From Alisma plantago-aquatica (Eukaryota > Streptophyta > Magnoliopsida > Alismatales > Alismataceae), in the NCBI GenBank assembly GCA_963693085.1, contig OY856410.1, positions 1,329,223,304 through 1,329,287,303 of the forward strand: 64,000 bases of DNA, in the 5' to 3' direction. The translations under genes and the position numbers were made by a program. Position 1 is the stretch's first letter. Every line of letters starts with the position of its first letter. This document shows positions 26,257-37,518 of this stretch, one piece after another. The notes under the pieces were generated by a model. The model saw only the letters and a list, made by a program, of their open reading frames with translations. It was not told where the DNA came from and searched no databases.

Positions 26257-26460
26257 TTCTTCTTCTTACTCCCTCCTTACCAAATGGATAAAAGCAAGGC
26301 CACGACCATGTGGGCTGGCCATGTCTGTGGCTGTGTTGGCCGACCATGGCCATACTGTCCAGCACGACTGTGGTCGGCCAACACAACCACAGTCGTGGCC
26401 AGCCCACATGATCGTGGCCTTGCTTTTATCCATTCGGTAAGGAGGGAGAAAGAAGAAGAA
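26257..26460. ncRNA. Candidate hairpin RNA precursor inside CACTA-1
   Basis: A foldback of 90-bp arms (26257-26346 and 26371-26460) with six mismatches, no gaps, and a 24-nt loop. The arms include GGATAAAAGCAAGGCCACGA and TGTGTTGGCCGACCA. It lies between the subterminal repeats and the transposase, where it would be transcribed with the transposase leader. Long, nearly perfect hairpins of this kind are substrates for Dicer-like enzymes. Rice miR820 is a known microRNA family carried by CACTA elements and directed at the methyltransferase gene DRM2. I see the same arrangement, not the same sequence. Expression is not shown, and it could be a simple inverted duplication. Confidence 0.55.
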
Positions 26461-26933
26461 GATACATTTGCAATTGTATACTAATGCTTGACCAAATTTT
26501 GTAAATTTTAATGCATGTTGAAATAAGATATTAAAACCCTAATGTTAAAACCCTAATACACATTTCACCATAATCTTATATTAACTATATTGCTGAAATC
26601 TTGTGATCAATCTATCTAAGATATTAAAACCCTAATGTTAAATCTCTAATTTTGTAGTGATGTGTCACCCTAACATCTAAATGAATCCCTATTGTATGAT
26701 GTAGATTGATGATAATTCATGAGCTAGTTTGAAATTTTGAAATCAATTATGAATCTCTCCATCCCTAGGTCATACAAATATATGTGTAATCTTTATCTTG
26801 ATGAAGAACATGCATGGAAACTCGAAATGTTGAAATCAATGTTATAGAATATGATACCTATATTAAATGATGTTACATGAAACCTAGGATATGAATGATG
26901 AAACTAGGATTGTAGGTATTGGAATGAAAACAT
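26461..26933 (+). other. CACTA-1 leader or intron, no gene
   Basis: AT-rich sequence with repeated AAACCCTAATGTTAAA phrases (26530-26645). No coding signal. Confidence 0.4.
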
Positions 26934-27361
26934 ACATGTATTTGTTGGCCTAGAAACTCGTCCAAGATATACTCATTAGGAGTAAATCATGGATAGTCTC
27001 TGGTTTGGGACTGTTCTTGAACACCTAATCTCACTTAGGATGTAAGTGTATAATAAGTATTGGGTTTCAAGAAAATTTCAGTAGCATTTCCCCGTTTGTT
27101 CTCTAAGTACATATGTACTTGGAGAACAGCGGGGAAATGTTGCCAAAATTGTCTTGAAAACCCAATACACATTATACACTTACTAGTGATGAGATTAGGT
27201 GTTCAAGAATGGAATAGGTGGTACACAATTATTATATATAAGAATGACAACACATGTATTTGTTGGATTAGAAACCCGTCCAAGATATACTAATTAGGAG
27301 TAAATCTTGGATAGTCCCCTGATTGGGACTGTTCTTGAACACTTAATCTCACTTAGGATGT
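26934..27361. repeat. Direct repeat enclosing a second foldback hairpin
   Basis: Two direct copies of 110 bp (26934-27043 and 27252-27361, about 91% identical by eye) flank and overlap an inverted repeat at 27014-27209. The inverted arms are about 97-99 bp, about 85% matched, and meet at the palindrome AGTACATATGTACT with no loop. Each arm includes the phrase CATTTCCCCG and AAGTGTATAAT. The structure lies 120 bp before the transposase start. It could be a small foldback element that duplicated its flank, or a second hairpin RNA source. Confidence 0.75.
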
Positions 27362-27480
27362 TTTAACCATTAATTATATATAAGACCTTAAACCCTAAAG
27401 TTTTAACCATAAACTCTAATTTGTTAACCCTAGACCCTAATCTTGTTGTAATATATACTTGTTTTCTCTTTGATGATAGA

Positions 27481-30400
27481 ATAGATAGATCATGGATGTC
27501 CATTCACAATCTTTGCACCCTATAGTTTATTTCTGGTCTTGATCAGTTTATTAGATTTTCCAAGGAACATAGGAATCAACTTGGAGATAGTTTCTACTAT
27601 CCATGTACGCATTACGGTAACAACTTGAAAGTCAACACTGGTGACGAAATCAGAAGTCATGTCATGTGCAATGGGATTGTACAAGGCTATACATAATGAC
27701 ACTGGCCTGGGGAGATTTCAAACCCAAAACCAGTGGATGCCGATAGCAGTGCTTGTGTGGAAGAAGAAATTACCTCTGATGACATAGATGTGAACGAACC
27801 AGTTCCAGTAGACATCGTTGATGCGATGCTAGATAGTTGTGGTGTGGAGCACACCGATCCACCTCCCATGTTTAGAAACATTGTGCATGATGTTGAGATA
27901 CTATTATACACAGGTTGTACTAAGTTTATGAAACTTAGCACTGTGTTGATATTGTAGAAGCTGAAAGATAACAATAGTTGGAGCAACAAAAGCTTCACGT
28001 CATTGTTGTATTTGTTGAAAGAAATGCTTCCTGAAGGAAACAAGCTGCCAATCTCAACATACCAGGTAATGAAATTGTTGTTCCCAATGGGAATGCGGGC
28101 CAGGAAGATACACGCATGCCCAAATGTATTATTTCCAAAGGACTATGTGTATTTGAAAGATTTTCCAAAATGTGGTGCGTCACAGTATAAATTGACGACT
28201 TTGGGGAAGTCCAAAATTGTCTCTCCTACCAAGGTGATGTGGTGTTTACCTATAATATCAAAGTTTCAACGCTTGTTTGCCAATCCGATAGATGCGAAGA
28301 ATTTGAGGTGGCATGCAGATGTTAAGAAAAAGAATGATGGGATCCTATGACATGCGTCTGATTCCCCACAATGGAAGAAGATTGATCTATTGTACCCTAA
28401 ATTTGGTGAAGAAGTCAGGAATCTAAGACTTGGGCTTTGTACATATGGTATGAATCCGTACGAGACATTGAGCAGCCAACATAGCACTTGCCCAGTCATG
28501 CTTGTTATATACAATCTTCCTCCCTGGTTGTGTATGAAAAATAAGTATGTTATGTTGTCGATGTTGATATCGGGCCCTAAAAAACCTAGAAATGATATTT
28601 ATGTTTATCTTGAACCTCTGATTGATGACTTAAAGAAAATTTGGGGTGAAGGTGTGATGACATATGATGCTTCACAAAGAGAGACATTTCATATGCACGC
28701 TATGTTGTTTTGCGCTATTAATGACTTTCCAGTATATGGGAATTTGTCTTGATATAGTGTCAAAGGAGCTAAAGTGTGTCCTATATGTGAAGAGAACACT
28801 GATTCAACAAGACTAAAACATGGCAGCAAGACTATATATCTTGGTCATCAAAGGTTTCTTCCAAAATTCCATCCGTATTGTAGGAAGCGCAAAGCATTCA
28901 ATGGATGGAATGAGGAGCGGAGTGCACCTAAACCAATACCAGGGGAGGTCATTTATGAAAGAGTAAAAGACTTTATCAATGAATTTGGTAAGAGATCAAA
29001 ATGTACTATGGCCACACAGGGTGACAAATCTTTAATCAAGAAGAAGTCAATATTTTGGGATCTTCCTTATTGGAGTTCTTTGACAGTCAGGCATTGTATC
29101 GATGTCATGCATGTTGAGAAAAATTTCTGTGATAGCATCATTGATACTCTATTGAATATACCAGGTAAGACTAAAGATGGGATAAAATCCAGACTAGACC
29201 TATGTGAAATGGGAATAAGGTCAGAATTAACAGAATTACATGAAATGGGAAATCAGAGAACATACTTATCTCCCGCTTATTACACGTTGTCTAGAAATGA
29301 GAAGAAAGCTTTTTGTGAATGCTTGGTAAATGTTAAGGTGCCATAGGGTTACACATCCAACATCCGTAGATTGGTATCAATGAAAGATCTGAAGTTGATA
29401 GGTTTTAAATCTCATGATTGTCACACTCTAATGGAACAAATATTGCCTGTGGTAATTTAATCTATATTTCCAAAGTATGTAAGGTTTGCAATCACTAGAC
29501 ATTGTTTCTTTTTCAATAGTCTGTGCAACAAAGTCATTGACCCTGATACTCTCGATAATTTGCAAAGAGAAGTGGTTGTTACCCTTTATCATCTTGAGAT
29601 GTATTTTCCTCCGTTGTTCTTTGATATCATGGTACATTTTGTTGTCCACTTGACTAGGGAAATGAAAATGTTGGGACCAGTTTTCTTGCATTGGATGTAT
29701 CCCTTTGAACGATACATGAGAGTTTTTAAAAAAGTGATGTTCAAAACCATTATCGTCCTGAAGGGAGTATTATTGAGGGTTATGTGGTGAGAGAGGTTAT
29801 GAATTTTTGTAATGACTTTTTGAGTGGTAATGACACTCCTATTAATGAAAAGAATATTGAGGAGTAGATTGGAAAAGGAATTTTGGGATCATGGGTGAAA
29901 GTAATCAGTCATGGGCAGTTGGAATAAGGTCACTTGTAAATTTTACACAACATGGATGAAGTGAGTGTTTATATTGAGGAACATACCAATTTCATCAAGA
30001 GACAATATCCTCAAGCCAATTCAATGTGGCTTGCTAGAGAGCATAACAAGACATTTATTAAGTGGTTTGAAGATAAAGTCTTACATCAACTATCTCAAAC
30101 ACCAGATGATATTACTGAAACTATTAAATACCTTGCCTTTAAACCAAAATCGAATGTTATGTCTTATGAAGGGTATGACATTAATGGATTCACATATTAC
30201 TCAAAGCGCCAAGATGATAAGAGTGTCATCCAAAATAGTGGGGTCACCCTTCAAGCGTCGACTATGTTTTTTGCAAGTGCAAAGGATAAGAGTCCTCGTG
30301 AAGCTAAAATGTCATATTACGATGTCATTGAAGACATAAGGGAGTTTGACTACATAGATTTCATAATTCCGCTCTTCAAATGTAATTGGATTGATGACAC

Positions 30401-30731
30401 CAAAGGAGTTTTAGTGGATGAATTAGGTTTCACTTTAGTGAACTTTGAAAAGATTGGCGAGAAGGGAGAACCATCCATATTGGCATCATAGGAGAAACAA
30501 GTATTTTATATCGATGATCCTGCAAATGGTAAATGTTTGGTTATTCTTCATGGTAAAAGACAGTTCATTGAAGATCATATAGATGAAGAAGAGTACTATG
30601 ATAAGTATGATGACTCCAGTCCATTCTCAGTTGGGTTTCCAACACCACAAAATATTGAAGCTAATGATGACTTCTACGTGCACAGAGATAACAATGAAGG
30701 ATTACTAATTGATGAAAGATCACAATATTAG
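27481..30731 (+). pseudogene. CACTA-1 TNP2-type transposase (ORF1), decayed
   Basis: One continuous frame from 27481 to about 29740, then a frameshift, reads through a complete CACTA transposase with many stops. The expected start MDRSWM is present with ATA in place of ATG (27481). Transposase-associated domain to about 27690 (YYPCTHYGNN, SHVMCNGIVQGYT). TNP2 domain about 28020-29200 (VRNLRLGLCTYGMNPYETLS, YNLPPWLCM, INDFPVYGNLS, RHCIDVMHVEKNFCD). DUF4218 about 29380-29800 (LDNLQREVVVTLYHLEMYFP, WMYPFERYMRVF). DUF4216 about 30130-30490 (YDINGFTYYSKRQDDKSVIQ, YYDVIEDIREFDYIDFIIPL). It has at least eight in-frame stops, and no intron is evident in the first 2.2 kb. A working copy would bind and cut the CACTA ends. 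Confidence 0.9.
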
Positions 30732-30891
30732 AGGCATGTATGTTTATATTTTTTTTATATGTTTCATTTTTAAATGTTTCATTTTTCAATGTTTCATTTG
30801 TATATGTGAACTATACAATGTTTCATTATCTTCTAGTTATGTCAAATGCTAAATATTTGATTTTTTTAATGACATTTTCAGATGGTTGAGC

Positions 30892-31316
30892 ATGGGCATG
30901 ATGACCATGATGTCCATGATTAGCATGGTGAGGATACCAATGTAAGTTTTAAAAATATATCATATATTTCTATCTATATGTCCATTTATAGTTATATCCT
31001 GTAAGTGTGTTTATTTTGTCAAATTTAGGTTGATGATGCACATGTACCCTCCGAAGCACTTGAGGCACTGGATGAGTAGTACCAAAAAGTTGACAAGAGA
31101 AGGGGCATCACTATGATGAAGTAGTTAACAGTGCTAAGGGGTAATGGTCCCAAACTGGCTATGGATTTTGATAATGCAGGAAATGCAATTAGGGAGAACC
31201 ACAATTTGTTTGTTTCATATCTTGGGGTTGTTACTCATATCCATTATGGTTGTAAGATAGATTCTTGGCATAAAGTTCCTAAGGGGAAGAAAGACTTAAT
31301 ATCGAAGGATTTATCT
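30892..31316 (+). pseudogene. CACTA-1 ORF2 (Transposase_24-like), 5' exons
   Basis: Start ATG at 30892 directly after an acceptor (TTTTCAG), in a His/Asp-rich exon to 30941. Intron 30942-31028. Second exon 31029-31316 reads RRGITMMK, RGNGPKLAMDFDNAGN and LGVVTHIHYGC before a GTGAGT donor. The pattern of an RGxxxMK start, a GNAIREN-type Gly/Asn turn and a final basic KVPKGKKDLI matches the second protein of plant CACTA elements (Pfam Transposase_24). There are three in-frame stops. The gene resumes at 62797 after the retroelement insertion. The family role is TnpA-like binding of subterminal repeats. Confidence 0.75.
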
Positions 31317-31369
31317 GTGAGTTATTATTATTTGCAATTCTATTTTGTAGATTACTAATTTTTTGGATA

Positions 31370-31374
31370 CTAGT
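31370..31374 (+). repeat. Target-site duplication CTAGT, left copy
   Basis: CTAGT immediately before the LTR start at 31375, identical to 62770-62774 immediately after the 3' LTR. A 5-bp duplication is standard for LTR-retrotransposon integration. Confidence 0.9.
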
Positions 31375-34300
31375 TGTTACAACTCTAGTTTTGGGTTCAT
31401 TTGGTGGGAAATGTGATTTCTCATACTAAAGATATTTGAAAAAATAAAGAAATGATTTGTTTTAAATAAATGGATTTCATTTACAATAGCCTTGATGATT
31501 GTTTTGTGGGCTTTATTGGCTATTGGGCCCAATAATAAGGAAGAAACAAAATGAACTCCATTATTAATAAGAAATGTAGAAAATAAAAATGTAGAAACCT
31601 CAAGAAGGCAGAAACATATAATTCAAAGGTGTATTTCGTGCCTCTTGGATTCATTGGGTTCCAAGGAGTCCAAAGTTGCAAAGAAAATGGAAAAAAAAGG
31701 AAAAGATCAAATAAATATTTCTTTATTAAGAAGGAAATTGAAAACAATGATAAAATGTGGAAAATAAGTGGAGAGAGGCATAATTGAGTTATCCTTGGTG
31801 GATTTTCGTATCCAAAGGATTCCCAATGTTAAATAGAATGCCAATGAAGAAAATAAAAAGAAAGATAAAGAAAAATCCTCAAAAAGAGGTATTTTAATAA
31901 TAAATAAATAAGATAATGGGAAATTATGAATATAGTTGCATCTAGAAGGATAATAAGTATCCTTATAAAGAAATTTTGAAATCGTGGAGTTTCTTGGGGT
32001 CTAAGGAGCCCAAATGAAGAAAGAGGAAAGAGACAATACCAATAATGTCAAATAAGAAGATAATATGATGCATAATGAATGATTTTGGGTAATGTTAAAA
32101 AGGAAGTAATTTCTATTAAAAGAAAATAGAAATTTGTGCCAATGGATTAAAAATCAAGAATAAAGAGAATAAGTGAGAGGAATTTCGAATTCCTAATTAT
32201 CCAAGAAATAATAAATATAAAAAGGATAGTAAGGAGAGAGAAAGCTTGCTTCCTTATGAAGGATTTGGATTCCTATTTGGAAAAGACCTTGCATCTTTTT
32301 GGATGCACATCTTGGGATATGAAAACCCACCCCTATATAAGGGGTAGAGCATATGGATCGAGTTTAAGAGAATCTCAAGTCCTTTCTCTCTCATCCTCAT
32401 CTTCTTCTTGATTCTTTGCATTTGAAACCCTAACCAAGAACACATAGGGTCATCTTGCCATCTAGTAGTTGTAGAGGGGTCTCAATGGAGAAATGAAGCC
32501 CCTACGATGACCCTGGAAGGTTTGGCTATCGTTTCTACATTTCCATCTTCATGCAGCTCGCACCGGAGGTCCGCAACCCTACAGAAGGTCGCGGTCATGG
32601 CTAGCTCAGGAACAAACACCTTGGCTACATTTTGGGGGCACCTCACGTGCGGTTGGGAATGGCGGAGCTAGGGCGGGGGTTGGCGGCAAGAACCAGGCTG
32701 TGGGAAGGAGAGGAGGAGCTGCTCCATCACAGCTAGGGCAACGCAGCACGGCTGTGCAAGTTTGAAGAAGACACGAGCAGAATTTGACCGTTATACCCCT
32801 TAGTGTGCTAAAGAACAGATCCTTAAGTCAAGGGCAGTTTTGCCTTTGTGTTATGTTTTGTAAATCGGGTCACGTTGCATGGACAGAGACGACGTGGCAA
32901 CTCCTGATTGGCTCAAGTAAGTAGATTCTTGAAAAATTTGTAACTAATTAACCGTAGCTTGGATGGATACACATAATATATGAATTTTTCTCAGCAGAAC
33001 ATAAGGAATGCAATAAAAATTAAATTGCAGCCTTTTTCTAATTGCAATTCGAAAAGTAACAGAAGTTATCAACATTGATGATTTAATGATTAAGAAACCC
33101 AATTTCAAGATGATTAATGTGTTTAGTAGGGTTTAATGGGTGATTAAAGTTGATATTAACCTATTAATTGTAAAAAGGTACATTAATAACAAAAAGGATG
33201 AACTTTACACGTAATTAGTGTAATTGAGAGTTTCGTGTGCGTAAATGTGCTTTAATGGGCCTTGAAACCCTAATATTAGTGAATGAGACTGTTAATGGCT
33301 TTAATTGATTAATTTCATGATTAAAGTTGAGATATGATAATTTTAAAGCTTTTTCAAATATAAAAGTTCCTAGTTGTGGATAAATGCCCTTAATGTAGTA
33401 ATTAGGGTTTTCTAATGGATAAAGGTATAATTAATGGCATATCGAGTCTTAGACCATAATGAACTATGAATTGATGATAAATGAGCATAATGATCTTGTC
33501 ATGGATTAGAAGGATAAAAATGGTAGCTTTAATGTAAAAGAAGCTTAATGGACTGAATCGATGTTTAATTGTACCTTAATATGAAATTAGGGTTATATGT
33601 TGCTAAAAGGTAACCTTAATATCTTTTGTGAAGAATAGACGAGATAAATAGGGTTTGTGAGTAATTGTATTAAATTAGGATTTAAAATAGTAAATGATTA
33701 AGGAAAAGCCTAATTGCAATGGAAACCCTAAAAGTGGGCTAGAAACCCTAGGAAGCGAGCTAAGTTTAATAGATCTTGATGACATGAGTAATAAAAGGGA
33801 ATTGCATGATTATTTCAAGATCTTATTATGTGTGCTTGCTTGCTTGGATTTCTTACTTTCATGGATTATTCTATCGTAAATTAGCCTGACATGTATGTGG
33901 TTACGCTTATGAATAATCTCTTAAGTTTCTTGGCAATTTCCGAACATTTTTACCGGTTGCTTGAAAATAACCGATTGGATGACATTTAATTCATGCAAAC
34001 TATAATATGGATATTACTATCACTTAAGATATGTGTCTACTAGATCAGATCCTAGTCCCCTCTGTGGCTTAATAGTTTGACCTAGTACATGGGTACCTAT
34101 GGGATAGGTCCATCAGGTCATTGGATGACTTCGTACATGGCTACCAATGGGGTAGGTCCATCAAGTCACCTTGAATCATGGGTTGGGCTAACTCTTTAGC
34201 ACACCATGAGTTAGGGATTGGGCTACCTATGGGTAGTGCCATGCGAATCAACCCTAGATATTGATCTACCTGTTAGGTAGGATCATGCGGGGTTTAATGG

Positions 34301-34789
34301 GGATCTACCATGCGGAAGGTAGCATCCAGGTCCACTTCAGGGACAACACAGCGATAGGGGATATGTAAGGATTGAGTTGTATCGCTTAAGGCGTAATCTT
34401 GGTTGTTAAATGATAATTGGCTGATTACATTGTTATCATAGTTGCACGATTATTGTTTCCCCCACATACCAACTTTATGATGACTGACGTTTTGTTTATC
34501 GACATTTTAGGTACAAGTGAAAAGAACAAACCGTAAAGTGGCATATTAAATATGACTTAAAGTTCAAAGGAGGATTAGTTAGAATAGACTCCATGTGGAT
34601 AGAAGTAGATATCCAAGTTTTTGAAAAAGGTATGCAAAGTTAAATTTTATTACAACTGTTTAGTTTAGTTAGTAGAACTTGATAATTATTATTGATTATT
34701 TGTCGAACCTTTGATCCAGAACTTGGGATAACGGCTCTGACCTCTTGGTCTCACTTAAATGGGGGTTAATGGGAGGTGGGGTCATTACA
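31375..34789 (+). repeat. LARD 5' LTR, 3,415 bp, complete
   Basis: TGTTAC...GTCATTACA. It aligns with 40390-41858 and 61484-62769, which together form the 3' LTR. Over 168 bases compared by eye (from 33597) there are 9 differences, about 95% identity, so the insertion is not recent. It contains a TATA box at 32334, a C/T-rich leader and, at 34080-34260, repeats of the phrases GGTCCATCAGGTCATTGGAT and GGGCTACCTATGGGTAGTGC. A later part (33700-33880) contains a chance open frame. Confidence 0.9.
32334..32340 (+). promoter_or_regulatory. TATA box of the LARD LTR
   Basis: TATATAA in ACCCCTATATAAGGGGTAGA, conserved in the 3' LTR at about 40616 (GTATATAAGGGG). It is followed 25-60 bases later by a pyrimidine-rich segment, giving a probable U3 of about 1 kb and an unusually long R-U5 of about 2.4 kb. 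Confidence 0.6.
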
Positions 34790-37518
34790 TTTGGTATCAG
34801 AGCCTAGGTTCCTCATTTAATCTTTAATAATTATTAAATTTTACAAACTCTGTAGAACCCAAGGGAGTTATTAGAGGAATTTCCAAAAGGCAGAGGTGTC
34901 TAGAAAAGGATCACGTCTTGGGGCTAGCAAGATTTTCTTCCGCACTACTAGTGGGAATATGAGGATTCCCAGATTAGTGTGACTGCATGGCCGATGTCTT
35001 AGGATTTGACTCGAAATAAGATACCTTCAAGACTCTCTCATCTTGATCATCCCTTCTCAACTCAAATGTTGTTAAGGACTTTAAGGATTAGGGTTTTATC
35101 TCTTTTCCTCACCCTCTTGAGGTATGGGTAAGGTTGTTAAGTTCTAAGGAATCCTCCACCAAAATAATGAAAAGCATGTAAATGAGATGTCATGGACATA
35201 AGCTTAATAGATTAAGCGTAAACTAAAGAATAGATACATGCTCAGGTTGTATGACATAAGTTGTCATGCCCTCAGGAGAGACCTGAGGCTAGACATTCTT
35301 GTATGGAGGATAAGTAAAGAAAGTTGGTCTTGGAGGTAGAGATCTCCATTACAAGTAGAGACCTGGCACATTCTATGAGGATGATGTTAACCCTAACCCT
35401 AAGTGAAGGTTAGGGAGAGATGGCATGATGAGTTAGATGTCATGGTAAACCAGGTGTTTGGATGGATAGACCTTGGATGCCATATGAGCCATGAGAGGTT
35501 GGATGTCTGAGTACCTTTGGCGACCCAACCCTGGGGAGGGTCGTGCATGTTAGAGAGAAAGATAGCTCCTTCATTGATGAGGTTAGAGAAGAACCTATGG
35601 AACCCCATGAGCTTATATGTGCATAGCATAGGAGGCACCCACAATACATCTGTAGTGTGAGCAGTAGTTTGAAACCCTGGATAAGGGAGTATGTTCGATA
35701 GATGTTAAGATAAGCATAAGGGGATAGGGAACACCTTGAGCAAACATAAATTTGAACATAGGCTTCACCCACGTAGAGGTATGCTTGTGAGCTTGATCCA
35801 TCTTCATGGATAAAGGACCTTTAGTATAAGGTTGGTTGAGAAGTTAGCTCTAGAGAGAGAGAGAGCAAGACCCAAGCATGAAGGTTGGAATCCTAGATTC
35901 CGAGATATGAGGAAAAGTTGGGAGTTGACGATGGTGCGACCTAAGAGGACGTTTTTGGTTGCCTCATGCATGATCCTTGGAGGTTGATGATGACTTGGTT
36001 CCCATTAGAGGAACCAAACCCTAGAGAGAGATTGAGTCTACTGGTACCTCTATACCTATGATATAGATGAGAAGATGAGTTCCTTAAACCATGAAGAGGT
36101 TTAGTAGTAGGTTGTAAGGCCTTGTACCTTGTTGATTGTCCTTGAGGAGGACTCAACTTTGAAGTGTTGCTCGAGTAGAAGGATGAAAGGAAATGCATGT
36201 CATACCATGTACCTATTTGGATCGTGGTTAAGAGGTTGAGCAAACAGTTGGACATAAGAGAAGTGAACCTAGGGTTCTTAGGCCTAAGAGGGGAAGTGGT
36301 ATACCTGATGCTCATGATGAGATTTGAGTTTCTATAGATTTGAGCATCGTACTCCTCATGGATAGAGTAAAGGGAAACCCCTTAAGTGTAAGGTATGTTT
36401 GATGAACCCCTCACAACTAAGTGGATGACATGGGAAGGTATGATCATGATCAAGTGTTGAGGAAAGAGAACAAGTATGACCTAACATGGTTGAGTAGGTG
36501 GTATACTTGTGCCTTAGTAGTTTGCTAGGGTTAAGCATGCTAGACCTAAGGATGTTTGTGACCTTTGTTATCAAGGTGTAGTTTCCTCCCATCCTAGGAG
36601 AGAGACCCTTTTGTAAGGTGTACACCAGTTTTGGTTGGTTTTGAAGTAACCTAAAGAGGTCTCATAAGATCTTGAGAAGCCAAGTAAAAAGTACATAGTA
36701 TGAGAATGAACATGTAGACCCATAGATAACCATCTCTAAGTGCATGTGGATGTGCTACCATAGGGGTAACCAGTAGGGGGCCTAACCATGGTAGGCAAGT
36801 TGCCATGACCCCTATGAAAGGATGAAAGTCAGGGCATGAATGTAGAGAAAGAGATGATGAAGACTTGGGTAAGGTTCTAAGTTGAACATGTACTAAGTTA
36901 GAATCCTAAGTCTATCCTAGGGTCAGGTAGGGATAAGACCGATGGAAGTAGGAGATTCCTAATTCCCTAGTTGCATATAAACATAGGGTCGGGAGGTAAC
37001 AACTATCATTGTCTGAGGGCCATGGGTTAGGAGATTGATTACATTCATGAACTCATGGGACCCAAAGGGCAGATGAGTAGGGCACTCTCTAGATGCATAA
37101 GGGAAGAGGTATGACCCCTAAAGTGTCGGCACCCTATAGACCTAGAGGAGATGACCAAGGGATGTGTGTGAACCTCAGTAGGTTCGAGACTAGGTTCCAT
37201 GGGAGTAATTTTGATATCAAGATGATTGTGATGTAGAGGCATAAGTTTCACGTTTCAACTAAGATTTAAAGGTGTACTGGTAAGGTGGGATGTACCATCT
37301 CTACTCTTAGAACAGGAAGAACTCTATATTTAGACTGCATCCAAATGCTTATTTCCTCTTGTTATGGGAGTGAGAGATAGGACAATATGCATGCCATACA
37401 CCAAAGATAAAAGGTAATGTGAGTTGGAACGTTGCTATGAGGTATGAGGACAGAGATGATAACATGCCCTTCTAGAGTGAATGATACAATGATGGTTTAC
37501 ATCCTATGAGGATGTTTT
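34790..37518 (+). other. LARD non-coding interior
   Basis: Directly after the 5' LTR. Scattered open frames, mostly on the minus strand (35399-36625), show no gag, protease, RT or integrase motif and change frame often. The base composition is higher in GC and G-rich on the plus strand, with many AAGGTTAGG- and TGAGGA-like phrases. I find nothing that supports a protein. Confidence 0.6.
34792..34804 (+). promoter_or_regulatory. LARD primer-binding site
   Basis: TGGTATCAGAGCC two bases after the 5' LTR end, complementary to the initiator tRNA-Met 3' end. It fixes the LTR boundary and the element's orientation. Confidence 0.9.

Noticed and set aside
35399..36625. Cluster of minus-strand open frames of 64-124 codons in the LARD interior
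   Set aside because: They overlap one another in different frames, have no motif, and the plus strand is rich in stop-avoiding complement (few CTA/TTA/TCA). Likely compositional.
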